From Cryptomeria japonica (lineage: Eukaryota; Streptophyta; Pinopsida; Cupressales; Cupressaceae), in assembly GCF_030272615.1 (NCBI RefSeq), contig NC_081415.1:623595740-623659739 (forward strand): a DNA stretch of 64,000 nucleotides. Reading direction: 5' to 3'. A program made the position numbers and the translations under genes. The notes beneath the pieces are model-generated. The model was not told where the DNA came from, did no database searches, and saw nothing but the letters and a program-made list of their open reading frames with translations. Shown here one piece after another: positions 9,869 to 21,412 of this stretch. How positions within the stretch are numbered: position 1 is the stretch's first letter; every line of letters begins with the position of its first letter.

Positions 9869-11748
9869 TGATGCTCTGCAAAAAGGATTAGAAAATCTGT
9901 TTGATGGCAACACACACAAGAGCACAAGAAATAAACGTTAGTGTTAGCAACAAAAGATTATCCTAAACAGGCATATCAAGAGAGATATTAAGCATGAAAT
10001 AGAAAGCATATAAACATAGAATAAAATAGCTAAACAAGATGCTCATAGTTGCTCCTCCCTTGTTCCTCTCCTCTCCAAGTCCCAAATGAGTGTAGCTCTC
10101 AGCTTTTAGCACTAGCCATGGATGCCATATGGAGATTCAAGATAATTGAATATGATAAGCAAATGCTATGCAAGTGTAGATAGTGATGCTATGAGAAAGC
10201 TCTATGCTAATGCCAGTATAACAACAATACTCTAATGCTTCTTTCTTTTGCTTGAGGAGAAGGGTTCTATTTATAGAAGAAATGGGGAAATGAAGGGTTA
10301 AGATTGAATGGTTTAATCAAGGGCCAAGTTTGAAAGTTGGGGATCCATGTGCACAATTGGCACCAATAAAATGGTGGCAAGTGTCAACATAGGATTGGGT
10401 TGAAAGAAGAGGTTGGAGGCATTAAAGGCCTGAGAAGACCTCATGGTTATCTAGAGGGTAAGGGTCAAGTCCAAATTAAGATTATCCACTGGATTGAGAG
10501 TTAATCCAAGGATAAACCTTTGTGCAAATGTTTAAGAGATAATCATGCTCAAAGCATTAATGGCCTGATGAGACCTTTGGGTTGGGTAGAGGTTGAGTCA
10601 AAACAAATGTTTTAACCATGTGGGAGGGTTTGAGGTAACCATTAATGGTTATTGGAGACTTTGGGGATTAAGTGGTTGAAAGTTGAAAGCCTTCAATGGT
10701 TATCAAAGACTTTGAGCCATTTAGTGGTTGAAGGTTGAAAGCCTTTAATGGTTATCAAAGACTTTGAGGGTTTGAGAAGTGACTTCCCTTTTGCTTAGGA
10801 ATGTGACAAAGTTTAGAGAAGGGGTTAGGTTATTTAGAAGTGATTAGAAAATTCTAGAAGGGGTTTAGGCATGCAAGTGGATTTTGTAGGAAAATGCAAG
10901 TGGGAGAAATTTTGTTATTTTCAATTAAAATAAAATCATTTATTTCAATTAAATGGTGTAATTTGCATTTGGATAAATATTCAAATAAATATTAATTTAT
11001 TTAAATGAGAAAAATGAAAATAAAGCATTTAAAATGCTTGAAGACTTTGAGGGAAACCATTAAAGGCTTGAAGACTTTAAGGAAAACCATTAAAGTCTTA
11101 AGAAGACTATAGAAGGAAGCCATCAAGTTTGAAGACTTTAAAGCCATCAAGTTTGAATACTTTAAGGGAAACCATTAAAGGTTTCAAGTGGGTGAGGATA
11201 AATAGGATTTTAAATAAATAATTTATTTAAAATAGTTGCGCAACTTGCTTTTGTAGGAAAATACAAGTGGGTGGAGGATAAAGGTGATTTAAATAAATTA
11301 TTTATTTAAAATAGTTGTGCAACTTGCTTTTGTAGGAAAATACAAGTGGGTGGAGGATAAAGGTGATTTAAATAAATTATTTATTTAAAATAATTGTGCA
11401 ACTTGCTTTTGTAGGAAAATACAAGTGGGTAGAGGATAAAGGTGATTTAAATAAATGTTAATTTATTTAAATGTGAGGTGGGATTTTGGGGGATTTAAAT
11501 AAATATTAATTTATTTAAATGTGAGAGAAGATTTAATTAAACAAATATGATTTATTTATTTAATTAATGGTCTGAATTTGGTTAAGTGAATTAAATCAAA
11601 TAAATTGAAAATTTATTTAATTAATAGGAGAAGAGGGTTAAGATGAATTAATTAAATATTAATTTAATTAATTCATTAATTGATGGTTAAATAATCAAAT
11701 AAATACTAATTATTCATTTAATTAAGTGGACAGATTTATGTGACTACA
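9869..11748 (-). repeat. Element 2 3' LTR (1880 bp)
   Basis: On the minus strand it begins TGTAGTCACA and ends GAGCATCA (TG...CA). It is 23 bp longer than the other LTR because that copy lacks a short segment near 10870. It contains degenerate repeats of about 63 bp around 10620-10790 and a 79-bp tandem repeat near 11241. Confidence 0.92.
11241..11477. repeat. 79-bp tandem repeat, about 3 copies, with AT palindromes
   Basis: CAACTTGCTTTTGTAGG recurs at 11241, 11320 and 11399, exactly 79 bp apart. Each unit ends in the palindromic run TTAAATAAATTATTTATTTAA or a variant. The other LTR has the same three units (24684, 24763, 24842), so the repeat predates insertion. Confidence 0.85.
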
Positions 11749-11761
11749 TTTGCCCCTCTTT
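11749..11761 (-). other. Element 2 polypurine tract
   Basis: On the minus strand AAAGAGGGGCAAA abuts the LTR start TGTAGTCAC, as expected for the plus-strand primer. Confidence 0.8.
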
Positions 11762-14279
11762 GAGACGGTGCAGTTTATCGCGTCGTTTCAAAGAAAGAAA
11801 AATAGGTGTGAAGAAATGCCCCATAAAATGTAAATTTAATGGGTGGTATGCCCCCTCAAGAGATGGGCCGAATTTTTTTTGAAAAATTGGGCGATCTCTC
11901 GAAAAAGAATGAAAAGTGGAGGGGAGGTAGAATAGAAGAAATTAGAACTAATGATGAAAGAATGGGAGTAAATGGAGTGAATATGAAGAAACAACAAGCC
12001 AGTGGGTACCCTGAGGTCATGCAAGAGATACATAGTAGATGTAGTGTGGGGTTTGGATTGGTGCTATACAATTGATCAAAATTGGTTGGACAATCTGGTG
12101 CAATCGGTTTAATTGCCCAGGTCAAGTCAAAGCGTGACAGTTGATGTCAGTTGGTCGCTTGGACATGATAAAGTCTGAGTAAGTGAATCAAAGTGACCTG
12201 TTGGTGATTTAGACAATTGATGTAATTGCCCGATGAAGTCAAGGTATCTGAAGCAAAATACTCGTTGAGACTTAGACAATTGATGTAATTGTCCATTGGA
12301 TTGTGTTTGATTGGTTGATCAATTGATAGTGTGTGCGTGGGATGGATGATTGTGGTGAATCATAGCAGCCCCGTTGAGACTAGGTCATTATGATAAATGA
12401 CTGTTGTAGTCTAAGTTTGCCATAATCGATTACCTGTTGAGACCCGAAGATACTTGATCAGAGTATCTGTTGATAGTCTAGGTGTGTGGGAGTCGATGTA
12501 CCTATGCAGATAGAGTAACTTTCTTGACTTATTGGATGACTTAGGATAGGAAACACAATCCCTCCTATTTAGAGATGGATGGTGATGAACGTGGCTTGAT
12601 TAGGTTGATTGGGACATGATGTAGGGTATGTGATGGTGATTATCGAGATGGGGAGGGTGGGGGATGGGGGTTCAATGTTAAATAGAAGAAATGGAGGACC
12701 TATTACATTCCTATGGAAGAAGAGGAAAATAGAGTATCCATTGTCATTACTATGTATGAATGATATGTAGCTATTTATGAATGTATGGATGGATGGAATG
12801 CAACGAAATGCAATATATATAGATGAGACGGAATGACGATCCATGGTGCTTTATTTTTCATCATTGAGCTTTAAAATGTTGTAAGAAAATACAAGCAACT
12901 TGACATAAAGATTCAAGATGACCAGAGTATTTCTTACATGGATTTTGATATAGCAAGTTAATACAAGCAACTTGATATAATGGATCAAGTTGACCTGAGT
13001 ATTGCTTGCAGAACAGACAAGGATGATCTCCTTTCATGCATGACTTGGATCGTCCTCCTTGATCTTAGGCTGATCATATCCTGAGATAAGTGCATACCGT
13101 AATAAGAGATAAAACCTTTATCCAGTTTGGATGAGGTAGGAGGAACCAAAGAAAAAGCATTGTACCTACAAACAAACAATAAATACATAAAGAATAAAGA
13201 ATATGAATCCTTGGTAATGGTTCATGCTCATATGGTCGAGGTATACGCTATAGTCAACAAGCCGTAGTGATTTATGACTGTGTTTTTGCCTATGATCACA
13301 TAGCTTAGTGAACTTCCCATGTAGACACCATTAGTACATGCCCCGGAACTTCATCGGAAATAATGCGCAAACGATACAAAACAATGCTACAAGATCTTGA
13401 TACAGATAAACGAACGATTATACTCACAAATCAACCAAGTATTTGATAGCTTAACATAATTTTCTTGTCAAAGAAAACATCACTTTTGTGTTTGTTTTGG
13501 TAAGGAAGGATGCATCCTTGTTGAAGACAGTTTGATTGTTGATGTTGATTGTGTGGTTGATTGGTAAATGGTCATTGTGCGAGTAGTTTGTCAATGTTTA
13601 TTTTTGTATCTGCATGGATGGGTATGTACAAGGTGTTGCCATGTTTTTGTGTGATTTTTCAATGGTTTTGTTGATGTTTTTGGATTTTGAATTGTTTTGC
13701 ATGTTGTTGTCATTTTTGCGAGATATTTTTGAATGTTTTTGGATTTTTGATGATTGTTTGAATGAAGAACTTAATCAATCATAAGACAATGTAAAATCCA
13801 CTTCCATCAATAGGTTAAAGGCATTGCCCCCAGTTTTAGACATGACTATGAAAAAGCGGGATGCAAGATGTATGGAGTACTATCATAATTGCAGAGGAAT
13901 AACAAGCCATGTTTTTTGGATGGATGGATGTATGTATGAAGTAGATGTGATCGTAACAAGTCTGAAAGACAATGGAGCCATAGCCTTTACGAGTGGCGGC
14001 TGTTTGCCAGGTTTTCACCACCGTACTTACCCAAGGTGCCACCGAAGTGGTTGTTCACCATTTGGATGCATGATTTTTCTTTACTTTTTTTTAATGTTTT
14101 TGTATTTTCTTCAGGAAATTTTTATGAATGTTTTTGGTATTTTCTGGTATGTAGGGGAACCTGATGCTCTATACACCTTAGGTATAAAACCATTTGAGGT
14201 GCATGCTATTGATTGGTTCTGCAAGCGGTTCTCCTTCTGATGTAGCCAACTGATATGCCCCGGACTCGAACACAGCAGT
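11762..14279 (-). other. Element 2 3' untranslated region, about 2.5 kb
   Basis: The region lies between the integrase C-terminus and the polypurine tract. It shows no convincing coding sequence in either strand. It contains recurring GACAATTGATGTAATTGCC-type phrases (12115-12300) and T-rich stretches near 13560-13760. Long 3' regions are normal for Tat elements, which sometimes carry extra genes here; none is visible. Confidence 0.6.
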
Positions 14280-15290
14280 GACAACATATGGGCCCAGCCA
14301 GTTTGATTCAAACTTGCCCCGATGTTCTCGGTTTGGTTGGTTGCGAGGATTCTCTCATAGAACAATATCACCTACCTCAAATGTACGAGGTCTAACTCGG
14401 TGATTATAGCTTCTGCTCATGCGCTGCTGATAGGCTTTGAGATGGTTGTATGCAGCTTGTCGCTTCTCATCTAGTAACTCTAAGTCCTGAAGACGGGATA
14501 CTCTGTAAGCTTCATCATCAATGAGATTGTGCAAGGAAACCCGTAGTGATGGTATCTCGACCTCAATAGGCAAGATAGCTCTGCACCATAGACCAATGAA
14601 TAAGGAGCTGCACCTGTAGGGGTTTGAATGCTAGTTCGATATGCCCATAGTGCTGGATTTAGTTGAACATGCCAATCACGGCTGGCATCATTGACTGTCT
14701 TTTTGAGGATTCTTAATATGTTTTTATTGGATGCTTTGGCTTGACCATTGCCTTGTGGGTAATAGGGAGTGGAAAAGCGGTGTTGGATATGAAATTTCTC
14801 ACAAAGTTCACGAACATCCTAATTTTTGAAAGGAAGACCCTTATTTGTGATGATGGACATGGGCACACCATACCGGCAGATGATGTAGTTGAGGATGAAT
14901 GAGGCGATCTGCTTGCCAGTGACTTGGGTAAGTGGAACAGCTTCGATCCACTTTGTGAAATATTCGGTGGCGGTAATAATGAATTTATGGCCATTGGATG
15001 AAGATGGATGAATCTTACCCACAAGGTCAAGGCCCCATTGATAAAAAGGCCATGGTGTCATGATTGGTTGTAGTTCTTGGGCTGGTGCATGTATCAGGTC
15101 GCCATGAACTTGACATTTCTTGCACTTTCTGACAAAGTAGTAGGAATCATTTTCCATAGAGGGCCAATAGTATCCATTGCGCAGGAGTTTCTTGGCTAGT
15201 GATGGACCACTTGAATGAGTCCCACAAATTCCTTCATGTACCTCTTCCAAAGCCTTTGTTATCTCATCTTGTTCCAGACATCAAAGGAGA
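14280..15290 (-). pseudogene. Element 2 integrase (disrupted)
   Basis: The zinc-binding HHCC segment (HEGICGTHSSG ... CKKCQ) lies near 15240-15110 and is followed by the core with GLDLVGKI (first catalytic Asp). The second catalytic site reads IITNKGLPF, so Asp is replaced by Asn. A frameshift near 14820 moves the rest (FSTPY, QGNGQA-type sequence) into another frame. The C-terminal part (14355-14573) includes LLDEKRQAAYNHLKAYQ and ends VRPRTFEVGDIVL, typical of gypsy integrases. This copy could not have integrated itself. Confidence 0.85.
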
Positions 15291-15479
15291 GTACCATCAA
15301 GACCGCGTCGGTATAGGGTTTCGGCAATAATGGTATATCGAGCAGTTTGGCAAATGAAGGTTTTACGTTGGTTATTTGATTGGTTGGGAGGAAGGGTGTG
15401 ATCGTGGAGATAGGTGTAGAACTCACCGTACCATGGGGATTCAGAACCGACAAGGTGACATATCATCTCAGATTCAGGG

Positions 15480-16550
15480 ATATCATAAGTGGGGATCCAA
15501 AGCTATTCTACCAAGAACTCGTAGCGTGTTGAATTCTGTGGAAGATCTAGTAGAGATGCGATGGTAGCCATGGCGTCAGTAGCTCGATTATGATCTCTTG
15601 GTATCTACTTAAAAGTGATAGTAGTAAATGATGTCTTTAGAGTGTCCACCATTTGCTTATATGGCATGATTTTATCATCTTTGGTCTGATATTCATCTGT
15701 TGCTTGTCGAATGACTAGTTGGGAATCACCATATACTTGTAGTTCTTGTAATTTCCATTGTACGGCTAACCTGAGTCCTGTGATCAAGGCCTCATACTCT
15801 GCTATGTTGTTTGTGCATGGAAATGTGAGCCTGTAAGACTTCAGGATGCTATCACCCTGAGGTGTGATAAACAGAATGCCTGCCCCCAAGCCATGCCTAG
15901 TGTATGAACCATCAAAATATAGTTTCCATGGTTGTGCTGTTGTGATCATGAATATCTCTTCATCTGGAAAATTGGAAATGAGAGGATGATAACCTATGAG
16001 TGGTGCATCGACCAACTGATCTGCAATGACCTTCCCTTTGATAGCTTTACAGTCCACATACTCAATGTCAAGTTCACTTAGAATCATCACCCATTTGGCC
16101 AAGCGGCCTGTCAATGCTACTTTGTTAAGTAAATACTTGAGTGGATCAATCTTTACAATGAGTTGTACCTTGTGTGTTAATAGATAGTGTCTCAATTTTG
16201 CAGCTGCTAAGATTACTGCTAGGCAAGCTCGCTCAATAGGGGTGTAATTGAGTTCATAGCCCACCAATGTGCGAGAAATGTAGTAAATAGCACACTCTTT
16301 TCCTTCTGCATTATGTTGTGCCAGTAGTACACCCAATGTTGTACTTGTTGCTGAGATATAGAGTAACAACGGTCTACTTGGATCTGGTGGCATCAACAAT
16401 GGTGGATTCATGAGATAGTCTTTAAGCGTCTGAAATGCTTGTTGGCATCGGGCATCCCACTGAAAGCGGATGTTCTTGTGTAGCAGATGTGTAAATGGGT
16501 GACACTTATCAGCCAATTGTGCGATGAATCTTCAAATGGATTGAAGGCAT
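15480..16550 (-). pseudogene. Element 2 RNase H pair: degenerate gypsy RNase H followed by archaeal-type RNase H
   Basis: The first domain (about 16500-16050) has the gypsy RNase H layout, but its first catalytic position reads LLLYISATSTTLG, without the usual Asp. The second domain (about 15900-15540) has KLYFDGSYTRHGLGAG, then NNIAEYEAL, then VYGDSQLVI and, after a TAG at 15602, HNRATDAMA. It thus keeps the D-E-D-D set of an active archaeal/plant-type RNase H. The dual RNase H with the extra domain after the native one is the known arrangement of Tat elements. Confidence 0.85.
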
Positions 16551-16571
16551 CCTTGTAATGTCCTTAGCCGA

Positions 16572-17420
16572 CTAATATTCTTTGGAGGTGGCATGTCCAT
16601 AATTGCTTTTACCTTTGCTTGAGACAATGTATCCTAGAAGCTTCCTGGAGGTCACTCCAAAGACACATTTCTTTGGGTTGAGTCGAACATGGTATTGTTC
16701 CAATCTATCAAAGATTTTATCTAAGATGTGGAGATGTCCTTTTCTGGTGAGTGATTTTGCTAGTAAGTCATCCACATAATCTTCCATCATGGTATGCATC
16801 ATGTCATGGAAGATGGTGGTCATTTCTCTTTGATAGGTCACTCCTGCATTCTTTAGACCGAAAGGCATTACATTCTAGCAATATGTGCCCCATGGACATG
16901 TGAAGGCCATCTTATGTTGATCTTCTGGTGCGATCTTTATCTGATTGTATCCTAAAAAGCCATCCATGAGTGAAAGCATGGCATGTCCCGCTGTTAGATC
17001 CACTATGATGTCGATATTTGGTAGGGGGAAGTCATCCTTAGGACAGGCCTTATTTAGATCTCTGAAGTCAGTACAAATGCAGATGCCCCCTTTTGGTTTG
17101 CCAACTGGCACAATATTAGAGATCCATTCTGCATAATCAATTGGTCTAATGAAACCAACATCTAGGAGTTTCTTGAGTTCTATTTTGACTAGCACTGCAA
17201 TCTGGGGATGCATCTTACGAAGCTTCTGCTTGACAAGTTTGGCTCCTTCTATGATGGTGAGGTGATGCATGACTAAATCAGGATCAAGCCCAGGCATGTC
17301 TTCATATGGCCATGCGAAGTTGATCTGACGCTTCTGGAAGAACTCTATAAATTTAGGCTGTTCCTCTAGAGTGAGAAGAGATGCTAGATGTATGAGATGA
17401 GGATTTTCAGGAGTCCCCAC
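16572..17420 (-). pseudogene. Element 2 reverse transcriptase (one TAG, one frameshift)
   Basis: Typical gypsy RT: a primer-grip side with GGICICTDFRDLNKACPKDDFPLP, FLGYNQIKI, the TCPWGTYC motif, a TAG at about 16872, then MPFGLKNAGVTYQREM and the catalytic box DYVDDLLAKS with both Asp residues. The frame breaks near 16620 after LLGYIVSSKG; the expected continuation lies in the next frame toward LADKCHPF at 16516. The enzyme would copy the element RNA into DNA in cytoplasmic particles. Confidence 0.92.
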
Positions 17421-19642
17421 ATTGTATTCTTTGGTTTCCTTGATGAGAATCGTTGATCATTCCTGTTGTGTACTATCAGGGAGAATGTCAAGCCCTTCAT
17501 CCTCAGGCACCTTAGAGAGGTTTTCACCGTTGGATACGCTCTTTCTTTTTACTTTTGTCAGATCAAACAGTGCCACAGTGTGGTTTTCACTGGAAGATCC
17601 ATGTTTTATTGTTATATTTTTGCAGCTGAAAGGTTTGGCATCCACCCCGAAGTATGCTACGCTATTAAGTTCAATGGTGAATCCAGCTTTGTGATCCCCG
17701 CTTGGTAGGTTATCCCTTAATTCCAAAATGTCAATGATAGCCTCATCGTTTTGGAAGAAGTCAAAACATGGGGGATTTGGTTGGTTCCATTCGATGAGTT
17801 CAGGGTGGATAATGGGCATTACTTAATCGATTAGGTTAAGTGTGTTAGATGTATCAGTGAGGGTTAAGACATTATGGTGAAGGTCATTAATGGTACTCTC
17901 CCTGTCAGAATCAGGTGTAGGATGAAACGTAGGGTCTGTGGAAGATGTTTCCAGCTCAGGAACCCAAGTGGTCTTTATCTGTGCTTCTCCGTAAACAGGG
18001 ATATCTTTGTGTGGTGGAGGTGGTGATGTGTCTTCCTCATCTGAAGTGTTAAGCTGTACAGAATCAAATTCCCACTCATGTGAGTCAGTCTCTGAATCAC
18101 TTTCCAGCATCCGATTACTATATCATATTGGGATGTCCTTTGAGTTAAATACCGTGATTGGTTGATGTACCTTGTAATGATCAGTGCTGCAGGGCGATTG
18201 AGGGGGATCAAGGAATCTATTATAGGGAGTATTGGTAATATTGATTCCGTTGCTTCTGCTGGGACTGCTAGTGTTATAGATGCTGCTGCAGGTGCTGATA
18301 CAGTTACTGCTGCTAATGGTGCGACTGATGAGATGATGAGTGGCATTGGTGATAGTTGTGTTGGGGTTTTGAGCCTCAGTGGGGCTGTTGGGATGGTGCT
18401 TGAGGGTGCTTTGATTATGAAAGGTGCCCGCTTTGCAGTAGGTGGACAAAATGGTTTGCTGGGTTTTCCTTTGAACTTGAGTTTAGGAAAGATCTCTTTT
18501 TCAAAGCCGAGGCCTGTATTACCTTTGGGCTTGAATTCCAGCAGCAGGGGTTCATGTCGTCCTTGTTTGCAATATCCCAAAGCACTTTGACCATCATACC
18601 CCATTGTTTGCATAATGAGGAGACCTTTGCCATACTGTTCTATAGGAAGTGTAACTCGTGGTTTATCAGTGGTGATGGGATCTTTATAGATCCATTCCGC
18701 CAGGTCCTCATCTTGTGTTTCTTCCTCTTGACTCTTTCCAAGAATGAAAGGTGTCAAAGCACATGCTGGTATGTTTAGTGGTTGCTGGAGTACCTGCTGT
18801 GGTTTACCATGAGTTCTAGGAGAAGTGGGCATTTGTCCCACACAAAAGAGTTGACTCAAGTTGTATTCCCCAGGACCTTCCTCTGCGATCTTCATCTTAA
18901 GCTTTTCTTGCTTGGGTATAATGGTGTTTGAACGGGCAAGAGAGGCGGGACTTATATATGATGTGGAGGAAATGGCTTCTCTATTATTAGGAACAGTAAT
19001 CTCTGGTTGATGGTTGATATTATGGCAATATGCAAAGGGATTTGCGTCACCCAGAATTGTGATCTCTACACCGTTATGTGGGAACTTGATACATTGATGG
19101 TAGGTAGATGGAACAACTTGCATGGCATGTATCCAAGGTCTTCCTAACAATAGATTGTATAGCAGAGGAAGGTCCAGAACCTGACAAATGATGTGCTTTA
19201 CCACAGGGCCCACTTGGATTGGTAGTACCACAGCTCCTTTCGATGAACGCTCCGCATCGTCATAGGCTTTGATTGTGATCTTCTAATGAGGATCCACTGA
19301 TTCGACCACATATCCCAATGTTGTGACCAACTGTAGTGTGCAAATATTCAGGCCTACTCCATTATCGATCAAGACTTGCTTGATCCGATGCTGGTTAATA
19401 AATCCTTCGATGTGGAGTGAGGCATTATGCGGTTGCTGGAAGGAAGAGTTGTCACTTTCGAAAAAAGTGAGACAAGGTGATGACTTTAGACTTCCAACCA
19501 TGGCTTGAAATTGGTCTGTATTTAGATTTGCAGGGATTGACGCCTCTTGGAGTGCTTGATCCAAGATAGTTTTATGAGAGGGTGACAGACGCAAAAGCTC
19601 CAAAATGGATATAAGCGCAGGGGTTTTGTCTAATTGTTCCAC
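17421..19642 (-). pseudogene. Element 2 aspartic protease and G-patch-like region
   Basis: The protease active site reads VLIDNGVGLNICT (19400-19350); the Asp is kept but the usual Ser/Gly after it is changed. TAG at 19283 interrupts, then the C-terminal protease motif LLLGRPWIHAM follows at about 19140. Further on, GLLIMQTMGYDGQSALGYC and GRHEPLL (about 18640-18570) form a glycine-rich G-patch-like motif, then comes a Pro/Ala/Ser-rich linker. A frameshift near 18150 and stops at about 18131, 17820 and 17457 break the frame before RT. G-patch segments next to protease are known in some retroviruses and in plant retroelements. Confidence 0.78.
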
Positions 19643-19649
19643 AAGATTG

Positions 19650-21412
19650 TACTACTTTGGGATGGAGGTGGTGCCTTGTGGAGCTGCCTTGATGGTAACT
19701 TTGCCACGACGTGTAACAACATTGCAATTTGAGTTGGGATTTTTGAAGGTTATGGTTGCAACTTGTTCATTGGCATCATACAGATGATTTACAGTGTAAT
19801 TATACACAGCCTGCGTATAATCAGTGGTATCAGTGCCTCGCCTAGAAGTGGAAGGACCCCTTTGATCTTGTGATGGAAGTGGATTTTTGAACATCAGATG
19901 ATCATTATTTGTTGTTTTTGGGTCATGTCCTTCAATTTAAATTTCTCCTCGATCAATAAGATCCTGAATGAGATCTTTCAATCAGTGACAATTACTTGTC
20001 TTGTGCCCTCTTCCTTGATGGAATTCACAGTGTTTAGTATCTCTCCACTATGATGGTTTGACCTGAGGCTCATAGTTTGATATCTTAGGCAGAGTGACCA
20101 AATTTTGAGAAATGAGTTGTCGTAATACTGTTTCAATGGGTTCCCCTAAGGGAGTGTATGTGCGTTTTTGTTTTTGCTGACGAGGTCTAGGTTCATCGTG
20201 AGATGTGATGCGACCTTGATTTGTAGGACCATTTGTGTTGTTCTGAGGTGGAGGATTCTATCCTACAAACCGAACCATAGGTTGTGCATTTTGTATAGTC
20301 CGGGCATCCACAACCCCATCATTGACGATATTCTTGTTTTTATTCCAGAAGCTTGGTTTATCACTATTGAAGCGCGGGTGAGGACCATCTTTTGGTTCGT
20401 TAAAGATTTTGATGAGTCCTTTCTTGATGAGTGCCCGTTCACATTTTAAACCCTTGGTGATCATATCATTAAATGAGTCTATGTCTTTGACATCCAGGTG
20501 AAATTCCATTTCTTCGTTTAAGTTGGAAATGAATATTTCCACTAGTTCTCATTCAAGTAACTGAAGAGAACGTCTGCTAGACATTTGACGCCATCGTTGC
20601 AGGAATACTGAGAATAGTTCACCTGGTTTTTGTTTAGTATTGCACAGATCAGCCATGGTAATGTCGCGTTCAATGTTATGAGAGTAATGAGCTAGAAACT
20701 TCTGGATGAGTTCCTCAAATGTTCTAATGCCACCTGGTAGTCGGGAAAACCATGATGTGGTTGTTCCTCCCAAGCTTTGGGGACAAAGGTGCATTAGGTA
20801 TGTGTCTTCATATGCTACTTCGAGACAACGGAATGAAATTCTTGGACATGATCGCGGGGATCCCCCTTTCCTCCATATTTTTCAAATTTGGGTGTTTCGA
20901 ATCCTCGTGGAAATGGTGGCATGTAAAGATTCCTATCAAAAGGATAGGGACATATGTCATTGAGTGAGAATTGGTTAGTCTTGACACCACTATGAAGCTG
21001 TTGGGCGAGATTCTCAACTTGTTGCCGCAACATCTCCATTTCATTTGGAGGAGGAGGTGGTAGGTTACCTCAAGGAATGTTATATCTGATGGGATCTCTA
21101 CCTCTTTCCTCTTCATGGTGACTTTGTCTTTCTGATGCTTGTCTTAATTGGGCAAGATCAAAGTCAGAGGGGAGTTTTGCTCCTTCTTGAGTGAGTCTTA
21201 AGAAGTGAGCATCTGCATTGCTCCTGAGTATTTCGTCAAAAAGTCTATTAAAGAGAGGGTTATGCTAAGCCCTTTCTTGCAGGAGTGGGAGTACTTGGTT
21301 TTTTGTCATCTGCATTTCCTCCAAGTGCTTCTTGAAATTCATTGAGATTTTCCTCTTCTTCTTCTTCCCTTTCTATTTCTCGTTGCCTGGACTGTGATCG
21401 GGTTTGGGCCAT
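19650..21412 (-). pseudogene. Element 2 gag (multiple stops and frameshifts)
   Basis: The likely start is ATG 21412 (MAQTRSQSRQRE), followed by a Glu-rich run. The capsid-like retrotransposon-gag domain is recognisable at 20800-20600: PQSLGGTTTSWFSRLPGG, then FEELIQKFLAHYSHN. A Pro-rich spacer precedes PFDRNLYMPPFPRGFETPKF. A zinc-knuckle-like segment CEFHQGRGHKTSNC sits near 20020. At least seven in-frame stops (for example TGA 20549, TAG 20258, TAG 19652) and frameshifts near 21290 and 20815 inactivate it. Confidence 0.82.

Noticed and set aside
11241..11477. 79-bp repeats as a CRISPR-like array
   Set aside because: The units are fully repeated with no unique spacers, lie in an LTR and sit in a plant genome.
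11839..12125. Overlapping frames near the element 2 3' LTR
   Set aside because: Short, on both strands, no domain, and within the 3' untranslated region.
18162..18590. Plus-strand 142-codon frame in element 2
   Set aside because: Antisense shadow of the Pro/Ala-rich linker between protease and RT.
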